The notes under the pieces were generated by a model, which worked only from the letters and a program-made list of their open reading frames with translations, did no database searches and had not been told where the DNA came from. This document shows positions 51,297 to 59,814 of a stretch of DNA of 64,000 nt, in pieces; the stretch's first letter is position 1; every line of letters starts with the position of its first letter. Source of the DNA: CAUJIW01 sp963205175 (GTDB lineage: Bacteria > Pseudomonadota > Alphaproteobacteria > Sphingomonadales > Sphingomonadaceae); assembly GCA_041060555.1 (NCBI GenBank), contig JBEUDS010000005.1. One strand, given 5' to 3'. The position numbers and the translations under genes were made by a program.

Positions 51297-52700
51297 TCAG
51301 CGTGCCATGTTGATGACGTGGAGCTGGGTGAATTCGTGCAGGCCCTCCTGCCCGAACTCGGCGCCGATGCCCGACTGCTTGGCGCCGCCGAACGGAATGT
51401 TGGGGCCGAAGTCGAGGTGCTTGTTCACCCACACCGTGCCGGTGTCCATCCGGCTGGCGATGTCGAACGCCGTGTCGATGTCGGCCGACCATACCGAGCC
51501 GCCCAGGCCGTAGGGCGAGGCGTTAGCGCGGGCCAGCGCGTCGTCGGCGTCGCTGAACTTGATGATCGGCAGAATCGGGCCGAACTGCTCCTCGTCGACG
51601 ATCTTGGTGCCGTCGCTGACGTCGCGCACGATGGTCGGGCGGACGAAGAAGCCCGGCTGGTCGGGGATGGTGCCGCCGGCGACGATGCGGCCGCTGGCGC
51701 GGGCGTCCTCAAGGAAACCCTTGAGCTTCTCGAACTGCATGCGGTTCTGCACCGGGCCGATCTGCGTACCCTGCTTCAGGCCGTCGTCGACGATGGCCGC
51801 ATCGGCGATCTTGGCCAGCTCGTCGCACAGCTGGTCGTAGATCGACTCATGGGCATAGACGCGCTTGATCGCCAGGCAGACCTGGCCGGCGTTGAAGAAG
51901 GCGCCACCGAAAATGCCCGGCGCGGCGGCCTTCGGGTCGGCGTCGCCCAGCACGATGGCGGCGTCGTTGCCGCCCAGTTCGAGCGTGATGCGCTTGATGG
52001 TGTCGGCGGCGCTCGCCATCACCTTCTTGCCGGTGTCGGTGGAGCCGGTGAAGGAGACCTTGCGCACGTCCGGGTGCTTGGTCAGCACATGGCCGAGGTC
52101 ATTGGCGTCGGTGACGATGTTGACCACGCCGGGGGGCAGGATTTCGTTCAGCAGCTCGCCCAGCTTCAGCGTGGTCAGCGGCGTCGTCGGCGCCGGCTTG
52201 ATGACCATGGTGTTGCCGGCCAGCAGCGCCGGCGGCATCTTGAAGGCGACGATCATCACCGGGAAGTTCCACGGAATGATCGCGGCCACCACGCCCAGCG
52301 GCCGGCGCTGGGTGACGACCTTGCGGTTCTCGTTGTCCTCGATGGTCTCCTGCGGCAGGTCGAGGGTGGCGAAGTAACGGAAGAAGGCGGCGGAATACTG
52401 GATTTCGCCCATGGCTTCCGGCAGCGGCTTGCCCTGTTCCTGGGTCAGCAGGCGGGCGAACTCCTCGGTGCGGGCCTCCAGCGCGTCGGCGATCTTGTTG
52501 AGCGCGGCCTTGCGCTCGGCGATCGGCGTCGCCGCCCAGCCGGGGAAGGCGGCCTTGGCGGCGGCCACCGCCGCGTTGACCTGGGCTTCCGAGGCGCGCG
52601 GGCAGGCCGCCAGCACTTCCTCGGTGGCCGGATTGATCACATCCATGGTCATATCGCCCGGCACCAGTTTGCCGCCGATCAGCAGTTTATAGTCGCTCAT
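51297..52700 (-). CDS. NAD(P)-dependent aldehyde dehydrogenase
   Basis: A 467-residue aldehyde dehydrogenase. Catalytic Glu is in TLELGGND, the nucleophilic Cys in FFNAGQVCLAIKR, and the NAD fold in PWNFPVMIVAFKMPPALLAGNT. AGAGGATTG precedes the ATG at 52700. It is encoded between two acyl-CoA synthetases in one operon (22 bp after the upstream one, 6 bp before the next), consistent with oxidation of an alcohol-derived aldehyde to an acid and then CoA activation. Confidence 0.92.
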   Translation of the reverse strand: MSDYKLLIGGKLVPGDMTMDVINPATEEVLAACPRASEAQVNAAVAAAKAAFPGWAATPIAERKAALNKIADALEARTEEFARLLTQEQGKPLPEAMGEIQYSAAFFRYFATLDLPQETIEDNENRKVVTQRRPLGVVAAIIPWNFPVMIVAFKMPPALLAGNTMVIKPAPTTPLTTLKLGELLNEILPPGVVNIVTDANDLGHVLTKHPDVRKVSFTGSTDTGKKVMASAADTIKRITLELGGNDAAIVLGDADPKAAAPGIFGGAFFNAGQVCLAIKRVYAHESIYDQLCDELAKIADAAIVDDGLKQGTQIGPVQNRMQFEKLKGFLEDARASGRIVAGGTIPDQPGFFVRPTIVRDVSDGTKIVDEEQFGPILPIIKFSDADDALARANASPYGLGGSVWSADIDTAFDIASRMDTGTVWVNKHLDFGPNIPFGGAKQSGIGAEFGQEGLHEFTQLHVINMAR

Positions 52701-52722
52701 CAATCCTCTCCCCGGAAATCGA

Positions 52723-54438
52723 TCAGGCCGTCACGGCCTCGTGCAGATTCAGTTCGTGGCGCATGGCATCGCGCATCAGGAATTTTTGCACCTTTCCTGT
52801 TACCGTCAATGGAAAGGCGTCGACAAAGCGGATGACCTTGGGAATTTTGTAGTGGGCGATCTGGCCCTGGCAGAACGCGACCAGCGTCGGCTCGTCCAGC
52901 GTGGCCCCGTCGCGCACGCGAATCCAGGCGCAGACCTCCTCGCCGAAGCGCTCGCTGGGAATGCCGAACACCGCGACGTCCAGTACCGCCGGGTGGCGCA
53001 GCAGATAGTCCTCGATCTCGGCCGGATAGACGTTCTCGCCGCCGCGAATGATCATGTCCTTCACCCGGCCGACGATCTTGGCGTGGCCGGTCGCGTCGAA
53101 GGTCGCCAGGTCGCCGGTGTGCATCCAGCCGCCGTCGTCGAGCACCTGGGCGGTGCGGGTGGCGTCCTTCCAGTAGCCGCGCATCACGGAATAGCCGCGC
53201 ACCAGCAGCTCGCCGGCATGGCCCAGCGGCACCATGCGGCCCTGCTCGTCGACCACCTTGGCCTCGACGAAGGGGTGGATGGTGCCCACCGAGCCGACGC
53301 GCGCCTCCAGCGGTGCATCGGCCAGCGTCTGGAAGCTCACCGGGCTGGTTTCGGTCATGCCATAGCAGATGGTGACGTCGCGCATGTGCATGTCGGCGAT
53401 CACCCGCTTCATCACCTCGACCGGGCAGGGCGCGCCGGCCATGATGCCGGTGCGCAGGCTGGACAGGTCGAAGCGGGCGAATTCCGGGTGGTCGAGCTCG
53501 GCGATGAACATGGTCGGCACGCCATAGAGCGCGGTACAGCGCTCCGCCTGCACCGCCTCCAGCACGCTGCCGGGCTCGAAGGCATCGGCGGGGAACACCA
53601 TGGTGGCGCCGTGGGTGACGCAGTTGAGCACCGCCATCACCATGCCGAAGCAGTGGTACAGCGGCACCGGGATGCACAGCCGGTCCTCGGCGGTGAAGTT
53701 CATCCGCTCGCCGACGAAGAAGCCGTTGTTGAGGATGTTGTGGTGGGTCAGCGTCGCGCCCTTGGGGGCGCCGGTGGTGCCGGAGGTGAACTGGATGTTG
53801 ATCGGATCGTCCGGCGACAGGCCGGCCTGGCGGGCCGCCAGCGCCTCATGCTCGCGCGGGCCGCCGGCCTCCAGCACGCCGTGGAAGGTGAGCATGCCGT
53901 GCGGCGCGGTCTCGGTCATCAGGATGGCGGCGCGCAGCAGCGGGATGCGGTGGGCGCTCAGCGCGCCGGGCGCGCAGTGGTCCAGCTCGGGCGCCAGCTC
54001 GTGCAGCATGGCGGCGTAGTCGGAGGTCTTGAAGCGCTCGGCGAGCACCAGTGCCTTGCACTCGGCGGTGTTGAGCACGTGCTCCAGCTCGGCGACCCGG
54101 TAGGCCGGGTTGATGGTGACGAGAATGATGCCAGCCTTGGCGCTGGCCAGCTGGGTCAGCAGCCACTCCATGCAGTTGGGCGCCCAGATGCCGAGCCGGT
54201 CACCGGGCTCCAGCCCGAGGGCGATGAAGCCGGCCGCCAGCCGCTCGACCTCGCGGGCGAGCCGGTTCCAGCTCCAGCGGATGTCCTGGTGCCGCACCAC
54301 CAGCGCCTCGCGGTCGCCGTGCGCGGCCACGGTCAGGTCGAAGGCCTCGCCAATGGTCTGGTAGCGCAGCGGCACGTCGCTGGTGCCGCACAGATAGCTC
54401 GGCGGTGTTGGGCTCACAGGTACGGCGCTGCTCGTCAT
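52723..54438 (-). CDS. AMP-forming fatty-acyl-CoA synthetase
   Basis: A 571-residue ANL-family ligase of the long/medium-chain fatty acyl-CoA synthetase group. Motifs: IQFTSGTTGAPKGATLTH, CYGMTETSPV, WMHTGDLATFDATGHAKIVGR and TGKVQKF with the catalytic Lys. First gene of the operon with the aldehyde dehydrogenase and the second ligase. A 10-bp stem-loop lies upstream of the start (54468-54502). Confidence 0.92.
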   Translation of the reverse strand: MTSSAVPVSPTPPSYLCGTSDVPLRYQTIGEAFDLTVAAHGDREALVVRHQDIRWSWNRLAREVERLAAGFIALGLEPGDRLGIWAPNCMEWLLTQLASAKAGIILVTINPAYRVAELEHVLNTAECKALVLAERFKTSDYAAMLHELAPELDHCAPGALSAHRIPLLRAAILMTETAPHGMLTFHGVLEAGGPREHEALAARQAGLSPDDPINIQFTSGTTGAPKGATLTHHNILNNGFFVGERMNFTAEDRLCIPVPLYHCFGMVMAVLNCVTHGATMVFPADAFEPGSVLEAVQAERCTALYGVPTMFIAELDHPEFARFDLSSLRTGIMAGAPCPVEVMKRVIADMHMRDVTICYGMTETSPVSFQTLADAPLEARVGSVGTIHPFVEAKVVDEQGRMVPLGHAGELLVRGYSVMRGYWKDATRTAQVLDDGGWMHTGDLATFDATGHAKIVGRVKDMIIRGGENVYPAEIEDYLLRHPAVLDVAVFGIPSERFGEEVCAWIRVRDGATLDEPTLVAFCQGQIAHYKIPKVIRFVDAFPLTVTGKVQKFLMRDAMRHELNLHEAVTA

Positions 54439-54467
54439 GGCAGGTCGAATCTCCCCTCGGGAATTGA

Positions 54468-54502
54468 CCGGATAGGCGAGCCTGGGTGGCCGGCCTATCC
54501 GG
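54468..54502. other. 10-bp inverted repeat upstream of the acyl-CoA synthetase operon
   Basis: CCGGATAGGC at 54468-54477 is the exact reverse complement of GCCTATCCGG at 54493-54502, with a 15-base loop. It lies 30 bp before the acyl-CoA synthetase start and after the TonB gene, so it may be an operator for the former or a terminator for the latter. Confidence 0.4.
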
Positions 54503-54586
54503 GGAATTCGCTATTGCCGGACCGGTCAGGCGGGCGGAACGATGTCCGGCCCCCTGGCCGCGTCCGGCTGGTCGTCACACTGTGCG

Positions 54587-54618
54587 CCGGGCGGCGGTTA
54601 TCTGTTCTGGCCGCCCGG
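54587..54618 (-). terminator. Weak stem-loop after the TonB receptor gene
   Basis: CCGGGCGG (54587-54594) and CCGCCCGG (54611-54618) can form an 8-bp stem with a 16-base loop just past the TAA of the receptor gene on the minus strand. There is no T-run, so this is only a possible terminator. Confidence 0.35.
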
Positions 54619-54630
54619 TGCTGCCTGCTT

Positions 54631-56953
54631 TTAGAACTCGTAGTTCAGGCTGATGCCCCACGTCCGCGGACGGCCGTAGTAGCGCTCGATCATGCCAAGG
54701 AAGAAGCCCCCGTTGTCGATGTTGCCCGACAGGTCGAAGGTCTGGACCACGTATTTCTTGTCGAACACGTTGTCGACGAAGAAGCGCAGGTTCCAGTCCT
54801 CGCTGCCGGCATTGTAGGTCACCGACGCATTGGCGATGGCATAGCCCTTGTTGGTGGAGGCCGGCGTCTGCAGCAGCGCGAAATAGTGCTTCGAGCGATA
54901 CTGCGCGTCCGCCTGCAGCGCGACGGTGCCGTCGCCCACCGGGAACTCGTAGCGCAGCAGGCCCGAGAGCGTCCACTTGGGCGTCTGCACCGGCGTCAGC
55001 GACGCACCCGGCAGGATCGGGTCGACCGTGCCGTCCGCCGTCTCCACCGGCACGGTGATGCCCGGCACGTCCTTCACCTTGGCGTCGACATAGCCAACGC
55101 CGATCTTGGCATCGAGGCCGTCGGTGATGTTGCCCTGGAACTCCACCTCGAAGCCCTTGTTCTTCGCCTGGGCGTTCAGCGTGAAGGTGTCCAGACCGAT
55201 GATCGAGAAGGCCTGATAGTTCTTGTAGTCATAGTAGTAGGCCGACGCGTTGAGCTGGGCCCGGCCGCCGAACAGGTCGTACTTGAAGCCGGCCTCGAAG
55301 GCGTCGAGCTTTTCCGGGTCGTAGCTCAGGAACTCGTCCGTCACGTAGATCGACGTCGGCAGCAGGGCGGCGTTGAAACCGCCCGACTTGGCGCCCCGGT
55401 TCCAGCTGGCATAGAGCAGCAGGTCGTCGTTGGGCTTGTAGTCGAGCTGCAGGCGCGCCGACCAGTTGCCGTCCTTGCGGCTGCTGGCATAGGGATCGAC
55501 GCCGTCAAAAACATCGACGATCGCCGGATCAAGGCCGGACACCGTGGTATCGGGGAACAGTGCGAAGATGTTGCGATACTGGAACTTCTTCTTTTCCTCG
55601 ATCCAGCGGAAGCCGCCAGTCAGGGTCAGCTGATCGGTGATCGAATAGGCCAGCTGGCCAAACAGCGACCAGGTCTTGGTGTCGGTCTTGTACGGGTTGC
55701 GGACGCCGTTGACGCCGAACTCGCTCAGGCCGAGATCCTCGGTCCAGCCCGGTGCATAGACGCCGTTGGAGTCGTTGATCTTCAGGTGCATGTAGTAGAA
55801 GCCGGTCACCCACTTCAGCTTGTCGGTGTCGCCGGCCAGCCGCAGTTCCTGGCTGAACTGCTGGGCGTCGGTGGTCAGGAAGAAGTTGAAGTAGTTCACC
55901 GGCGAGGAGTCGGAGTCCTCGATGTAGTCGCGCTTGACCGACTGGTAGTCGGTGATGCTGGTCAGCTCGCCGATGCCGGTGTTGTACTTCAGCGTGCCGG
56001 TGAAGCCATAGGTTTCCAGGTCGTTCTTGCCCGGGAAGTCATAGTCGCCGGCATAGGGGTCGCCGTCGGTGTCGTTGTAGCCGTCGAGGTTGGAGTTCGG
56101 CTGGTCCGGCGTCGGGGTGGCGTCCGGGTTGATGGCCGAGACATATTCGAAGAAGCCGGTGCGGATGTCCTGCTGCGAATAGCGGGCGTTGAGCAGCACG
56201 CTGAGGTCGTCGTTGGGGGTGAACAGCAGCTGCAGACGGCCGGCGAATTCGTTGGCGTTGTTCAGCTTGTCGCCCGGGCGGACGCGGTTGGTGACATAGC
56301 CGTCACCCTGGTGCGTCGCCACCGACAGGCGGGCGGCCAGCGTGTCGTTGAGCGGGACGTTGATGGCGCCCTCGGCCTTGAACCGCTGCCAGCTGCCATA
56401 GCTGAAATTGCCGTAGCCGCCGAACTCCTGGCTCGGCTTGACGGTGATGTAATGAACCAGACCGCCGGTCGCGTTGCGGCCGAACAGCGTGCCCTGCGGG
56501 CCGCGCAGCAGCTCGACGCGCTCGGTGTCGAACAGCAGGAAGCCGGCGCCCGACATCTGGCTGATGTAGACTTCGTCGACATAGACGGCGACGGGGCTTT
56601 CGGTGTTGGTGGTGAAGTCGTTGTTGGCGACACCCCGGATACCGATGGAATAGTTGGCCTCACCGTTGGGCTGCAGCGTGCTGACGCCCGGCGCCAGCGA
56701 GGTGACCTGCTGGGCGTTGGTGTAGCCCAGCGCCTTGAGCTGGTCGCCGGAAATGGCGGTGATGGAAATACCGACGTCCTGGACGTTTTCCGCGCTTCTG
56801 GGCGGTGACGATGATCTCCTCGGCGAACACCGAGGTCGGTCCCTCGGCCTTGGCGGCTTCCTGGGCGAACGCCGGCAGCGCCAGCATGGCGGTCAGGCCG
56901 GCCGCGGAAGACAGCAGCATCAGTCGCGGAAAATGCCGTGATTGTTTTGTCAT
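54631..56953 (-). pseudogene. TonB-dependent receptor gene with a frameshift near its 5' end
   Basis: The start (56953, AAAGGGG upstream) encodes a signal peptide (MTKQSRHFPRLMLLSSAAGL, cleavage near PAFAQ) and a TonB box (EEIIVTAQKR), after which the frame is lost at about 56789-56796. In another frame the expected continuation appears at once (ENVQDVGISITAISGDQL) and runs through plug (VELLRGPQGTLFGRNATGG) and barrel to the terminal NYEF. Two missing bases in a GCGC run (AAGCGCGGAAAACG in place of the usual KRAEN codons) explain it. Restored length is about 774 residues, normal for the family. Either a recent inactivation or a sequencing error. It lies beside the amine dehydrogenase genes. 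Confidence 0.85.
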
Positions 56954-57031
56954 GTTAGTCCCCTTTCGATTTCCCATCCTGTTGGTCGGCCGGTTTTCCG
57001 GCCTTGGTGCCGGGCCGCGAGGCCCGGGTTG

Positions 57032-57496
57032 TCAGGGCTCTCCCCGATTGGTGTCGCGTGCCGTGCTGCCTGTCGCGCCGAGCAGTGCCGCGCGTGTGCG
57101 GCTGGCATCGGTGCGCAGGGGCTGGCTGCGCAGCTTCTTGATCTCCTGTGCGGTGTAGGGCCGGAAGTCGGCCGGCATGTTGTCCGGGTCGAAGCGGACC
57201 AGCATCCAGTTCATCAGCTCCGCCAGCGCGGCGTCACTCAACGGGGCATCGGCGACGCCGGGGACGCGGCCGAGATAGGCACGACCCTCGGGGGTGCCGA
57301 GAAACTGCGCCACCTCTCCGGCCATGTTGGGGGTGGCGTTGGGCCGGCCGGCGGCGTCGGGACCGTGGCAGCCCTGGCAGTTCAGCACCCAGTGCTGCCA
57401 GGCGCGCCGGGGGTTGTCGACCCCGGCGACCCCCGCGGCCGCGGGCCAGGAAGCCAGCAGGCAGGCGGCGATCAGCCAGGGGCGCGGACGGTTCAC
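57032..57496 (-). CDS. Periplasmic c-type cytochrome (monoheme), second after mauA
   Basis: A 154-residue exported protein: signal peptide ending near PAAAG, heme site CQGCH with MAGEVAQFLG and a C-terminal Met-containing loop (LMNWMLVRFDPDNMPADF). It follows the previous cytochrome gene with a 4-bp overlap (57493-57496). Expected to carry electrons in the periplasm with the amine dehydrogenase complex encoded upstream in the same operon. Confidence 0.85.
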   Translation of the reverse strand: MNRPRPWLIAACLLASWPAAAGVAGVDNPRRAWQHWVLNCQGCHGPDAAGRPNATPNMAGEVAQFLGTPEGRAYLGRVPGVADAPLSDAALAELMNWMLVRFDPDNMPADFRPYTAQEIKKLRSQPLRTDASRTRAALLGATGSTARDTNRGEP

Positions 57497-57978
57497 TTGG
57501 TCGCCGCCTTCGCCGGCAGCGCCGGCCGCATCTTCATCACGTCGGCGGCGCGTTTGCCCTTGTGGGTGGCGCGGATGGCCGCCACTTCCTCGGCGGTGAA
57601 CGGCTTGGCCTTGCTCGCCGGCTTGATGATGCCGGTGAGCACATGGTTGAGCAGTGCCGCCGCTGCGTCATCCTTGAGACCGACCTGGGCCGGCATGAAG
57701 CCACGATAGGTGCTGGCACCCACCTTCATTTCGCCGGTGAGGCCGGCCGAAATCACCATCACCAGATAGTCCCGCCCGCCCGGTGCCTCCGCCAGTGCCG
57801 CGACATGGCCATCCAGCGGCGGGAAGGAGCCGGGGACGCCGGCGCCGGACGCCAGATGGCAGGCGGCACAGCGCTTGTAGAGCGCGGCGCCGTCGGGCGC
57901 GCTCTGGGCGTAAGCGGCACCTGCCGCCGTCAGCAGCGCGACCGAGGCCAGGGGGGCAAGCATACGCAACACACGCAT
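57493..57978 (-). CDS. Periplasmic c-type cytochrome (monoheme), first after mauA
   Basis: A 161-residue protein: signal peptide (MRVLRMLAPLASVALLTAAG, cleavage near AYAQ), heme site RCAACH and a later Met-rich region (GFMPAQVGLKDDAAAALLNHVL). Its ATG shares one base with the mauA stop (TAATG), so translation is coupled. It takes the place usually held by an amicyanin or cytochrome acceptor gene in mau/aau clusters. Confidence 0.87.
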   Translation of the reverse strand: MRVLRMLAPLASVALLTAAGAAYAQSAPDGAALYKRCAACHLASGAGVPGSFPPLDGHVAALAEAPGGRDYLVMVISAGLTGEMKVGASTYRGFMPAQVGLKDDAAAALLNHVLTGIIKPASKAKPFTAEEVAAIRATHKGKRAADVMKMRPALPAKAATK

Positions 57979-58526
57979 TATTTTGGCTCCGTGGCGACGC
58001 CGATGAGCACGGCGGTCGAGCAGTTGTAGATGGCGCTGGAGGTGCCCAGGCACCAGTTGATGTCGTTGTTGGCCTGCGGCCGCACCATCGGCCGGTCGCC
58101 CTCGTTGCGGTTGCACAGGCAACGGCCGCAGCTGGTGATGCCGCAGCAGTCGTTGTAGGAAATGATGTAGTTGCGGTTGTCGGCCGGGTTGAGGCAGGTG
58201 CCGATCCAGGTGATCGGTGACATCTCGGTGCCCGGCGGGCAGGTGCTGGCCGATCCGCCGCAGCAGCTGCACAGGAAGCCGTCGATGGCGCAGTAGCGCC
58301 AGTATTCGCAGGTGGTGGGGTCACCGGGATCCTGCGGGTTGCCGGTCGACTCCGGCGGCAGGCCGTAGCCGGAGCCACCGCCGGACGCGGCGCGGGCGAC
58401 CGGCAGCAGCGGCAGACCGGCAGCACCGGTCACCGCGCCTCCCAGCAGCGTCAGCATGCTGCGCCGAGACGTCCGTCGGGCCAGACCACGGAACATCCGT
58501 TCAGTCCAACGATCCATTCCTGCCAC
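57978..58526 (-). CDS. mauA: Amine dehydrogenase light chain (TTQ-bearing, MauA-like)
   Basis: A 182-residue precursor of the small subunit carrying tryptophan tryptophylquinone. The two Trp that form TTQ are in ITWIGTC and INWCLG, and the essential Asp in CAIDG; more than a dozen Cys provide the family's disulfides. The long leader (RRTSRRSMLTLLGGAVTGA) has a twin-arginine-like RRTSRRS and hydrophobic core. The GTG start at 58526 fits GGGGAGAAGAACA; an ATG at 58517 has no such spacing. Downstream of mauD-like and mauE-like genes. Sequence cannot say whether it is methylamine or aromatic amine dehydrogenase. Confidence 0.92.
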   Translation of the reverse strand: MAGMDRWTERMFRGLARRTSRRSMLTLLGGAVTGAAGLPLLPVARAASGGGSGYGLPPESTGNPQDPGDPTTCEYWRYCAIDGFLCSCCGGSASTCPPGTEMSPITWIGTCLNPADNRNYIISYNDCCGITSCGRCLCNRNEGDRPMVRPQANNDINWCLGTSSAIYNCSTAVLIGVATEPK

Positions 58527-58663
58527 TGTTCTTCTCCCCGAACCCTGGTGGACCAGGGTCCACCGATGACAATAGAGGTTTGTGTGTCGTCCGTCTTGTC
58601 TTGCCGTGCCGGGCCGTTGTGCCGGCGTGCCGCCGGCGGTTCCGGTGTGCCGGCGTGCCGCCG

Positions 58664-59251
58664 CTACCGGCGGGCGAGATAATCCTGAATGTTGGCGACG
58701 CCGCGCTCCTTGGCCTCGAACAGGCTTTCCAGATGCTCGCGGGTGTTGACCAGTCCCATGGACGCGATGCGGCCGCTCTCGTCGATCAGCACCGCGTAGG
58801 GCAGCTTGCCGACGCCGAAGGAGCGACCGAGCAGTTCCGAGATCACATAGGGAAACATGCCGAGGTTCTGGGCGGCGACGAAGGCCTTGTGGGCGGCGGC
58901 GTCGCCGTCGCTGGCCAGCACGATGTCGAGCCACGTCTTTTCCGATCCCGCCGCGGAACGCAGCACCGGCAGGAACGACTTGCACAGCGGGCAGTCGGGC
59001 GACAGGAAGAACAGCAGCTGGCTGCGGCCGTCGCGCGCGCCGCCCACTTGCAGCTGGCGGTTGTCGAGTGTGGTCACCATCAGGTCGGGCGCGGTGTCGC
59101 CGGCCTTGACCGCGCCAGGCAGCGACAGTGCGCCGGCCGGGGCGATGCGTTCGTGCAGCACGCCGATCTGGCGGGCCATGGCGATGCAGATGGCGCCCAG
59201 CACCAGGACGGCGATCCACAGCAGGATTTGCGAGGCCACGATATAGGACAT
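58664..59251 (-). CDS. mauD: MauD-like thiol-disulfide maturation protein
   Basis: A 195-residue membrane-anchored thioredoxin-fold protein: N-terminal transmembrane helix (ILLWIAVLVLGAICIAMA) and a CxxC site in FLSPDCPLCKSF. MauD is needed for correct disulfide pairing of the light chain. AAGGG precedes the ATG at 59251. It follows mauE by 14 bp, and mauA begins 137 bp further downstream. Confidence 0.9.
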   Translation of the reverse strand: MSYIVASQILLWIAVLVLGAICIAMARQIGVLHERIAPAGALSLPGAVKAGDTAPDLMVTTLDNRQLQVGGARDGRSQLLFFLSPDCPLCKSFLPVLRSAAGSEKTWLDIVLASDGDAAAHKAFVAAQNLGMFPYVISELLGRSFGVGKLPYAVLIDESGRIASMGLVNTREHLESLFEAKERGVANIQDYLARR

Positions 59252-59265
59252 GGAGGTCAGCCCTT

Positions 59266-59799
59266 TCAGCGCCGGCGGTTGGCGAGCGGTTTGAGCGCGG
59301 CGATCTGGTCGATGGCCACATAGAGGGTGAGGAAGGCGAAGCCGCCCAGCAGCGCGCCGGCATCGGTGGCCGGGCTGGTCAGCGGCGGCACGGCGGCCAC
59401 CATCAGCGCCAGCGCCATCAGCGTCAGGTTGCGCAGGATGGCGAACCAGCCCAGCGGTGCCGGGTGTTCGCCGAAGCTGCACCCGCAGTCGAAAGAGCGC
59501 CGGCCGCGCGCCAGGGCTGCCACAAGTGAGGTGAGGTAGGCAAACCACAGGCCCGCGGCCAGCATCCCGCCAACCGCGATGGTGGCGGGCAGAAACATCA
59601 GGATCGCCGCCGCCACCTCGACGGTGCCGGCCGCCACCAGCCCCAGCGGCGCGACCGCCAGCGGCAGGCCGGTCAGCGTCGCCACAGAGGCGGTCAGCCG
59701 GTCACGATGACGCCACTTGTGGGCGGCGGAGATCAGCAGCAGCGCGGCGACGAACACAGCCGCCGTGGCGCCGAGCGTGCGAATGACATCAAGCAGCAT
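59266..59799 (-). CDS. mauE: MauE-like membrane protein for amine dehydrogenase maturation
   Basis: A 177-residue inner-membrane protein with four to five hydrophobic segments and a conserved FDCGCSFG in a loop. MauE works with MauD in light-chain maturation and disulfide formation. It starts 15 bp after mauB and ends 14 bp before mauD. Confidence 0.88.
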   Translation of the reverse strand: MLLDVIRTLGATAAVFVAALLLISAAHKWRHRDRLTASVATLTGLPLAVAPLGLVAAGTVEVAAAILMFLPATIAVGGMLAAGLWFAYLTSLVAALARGRRSFDCGCSFGEHPAPLGWFAILRNLTLMALALMVAAVPPLTSPATDAGALLGGFAFLTLYVAIDQIAALKPLANRRR

Positions 59800-59814
59800 G
59801 CCGGACTCCGTCCC

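Noticed and set aside
56785..56800. Programmed ribosomal frameshift in the TonB receptor gene
   Set aside because: There is no slippery heptamer with a downstream structure at the break, and the family does not use frameshifting; a small deletion is simpler.
52741..56808. A 1355-codon open frame on the plus strand opposite the acyl-CoA synthetase and TonB genes
   Set aside because: It is antisense to two genes with clear motifs, has no ribosome site, and its translation is His/Gly/Arg/Ala-rich with no family resemblance; such frames are by-products of GC-rich third positions.
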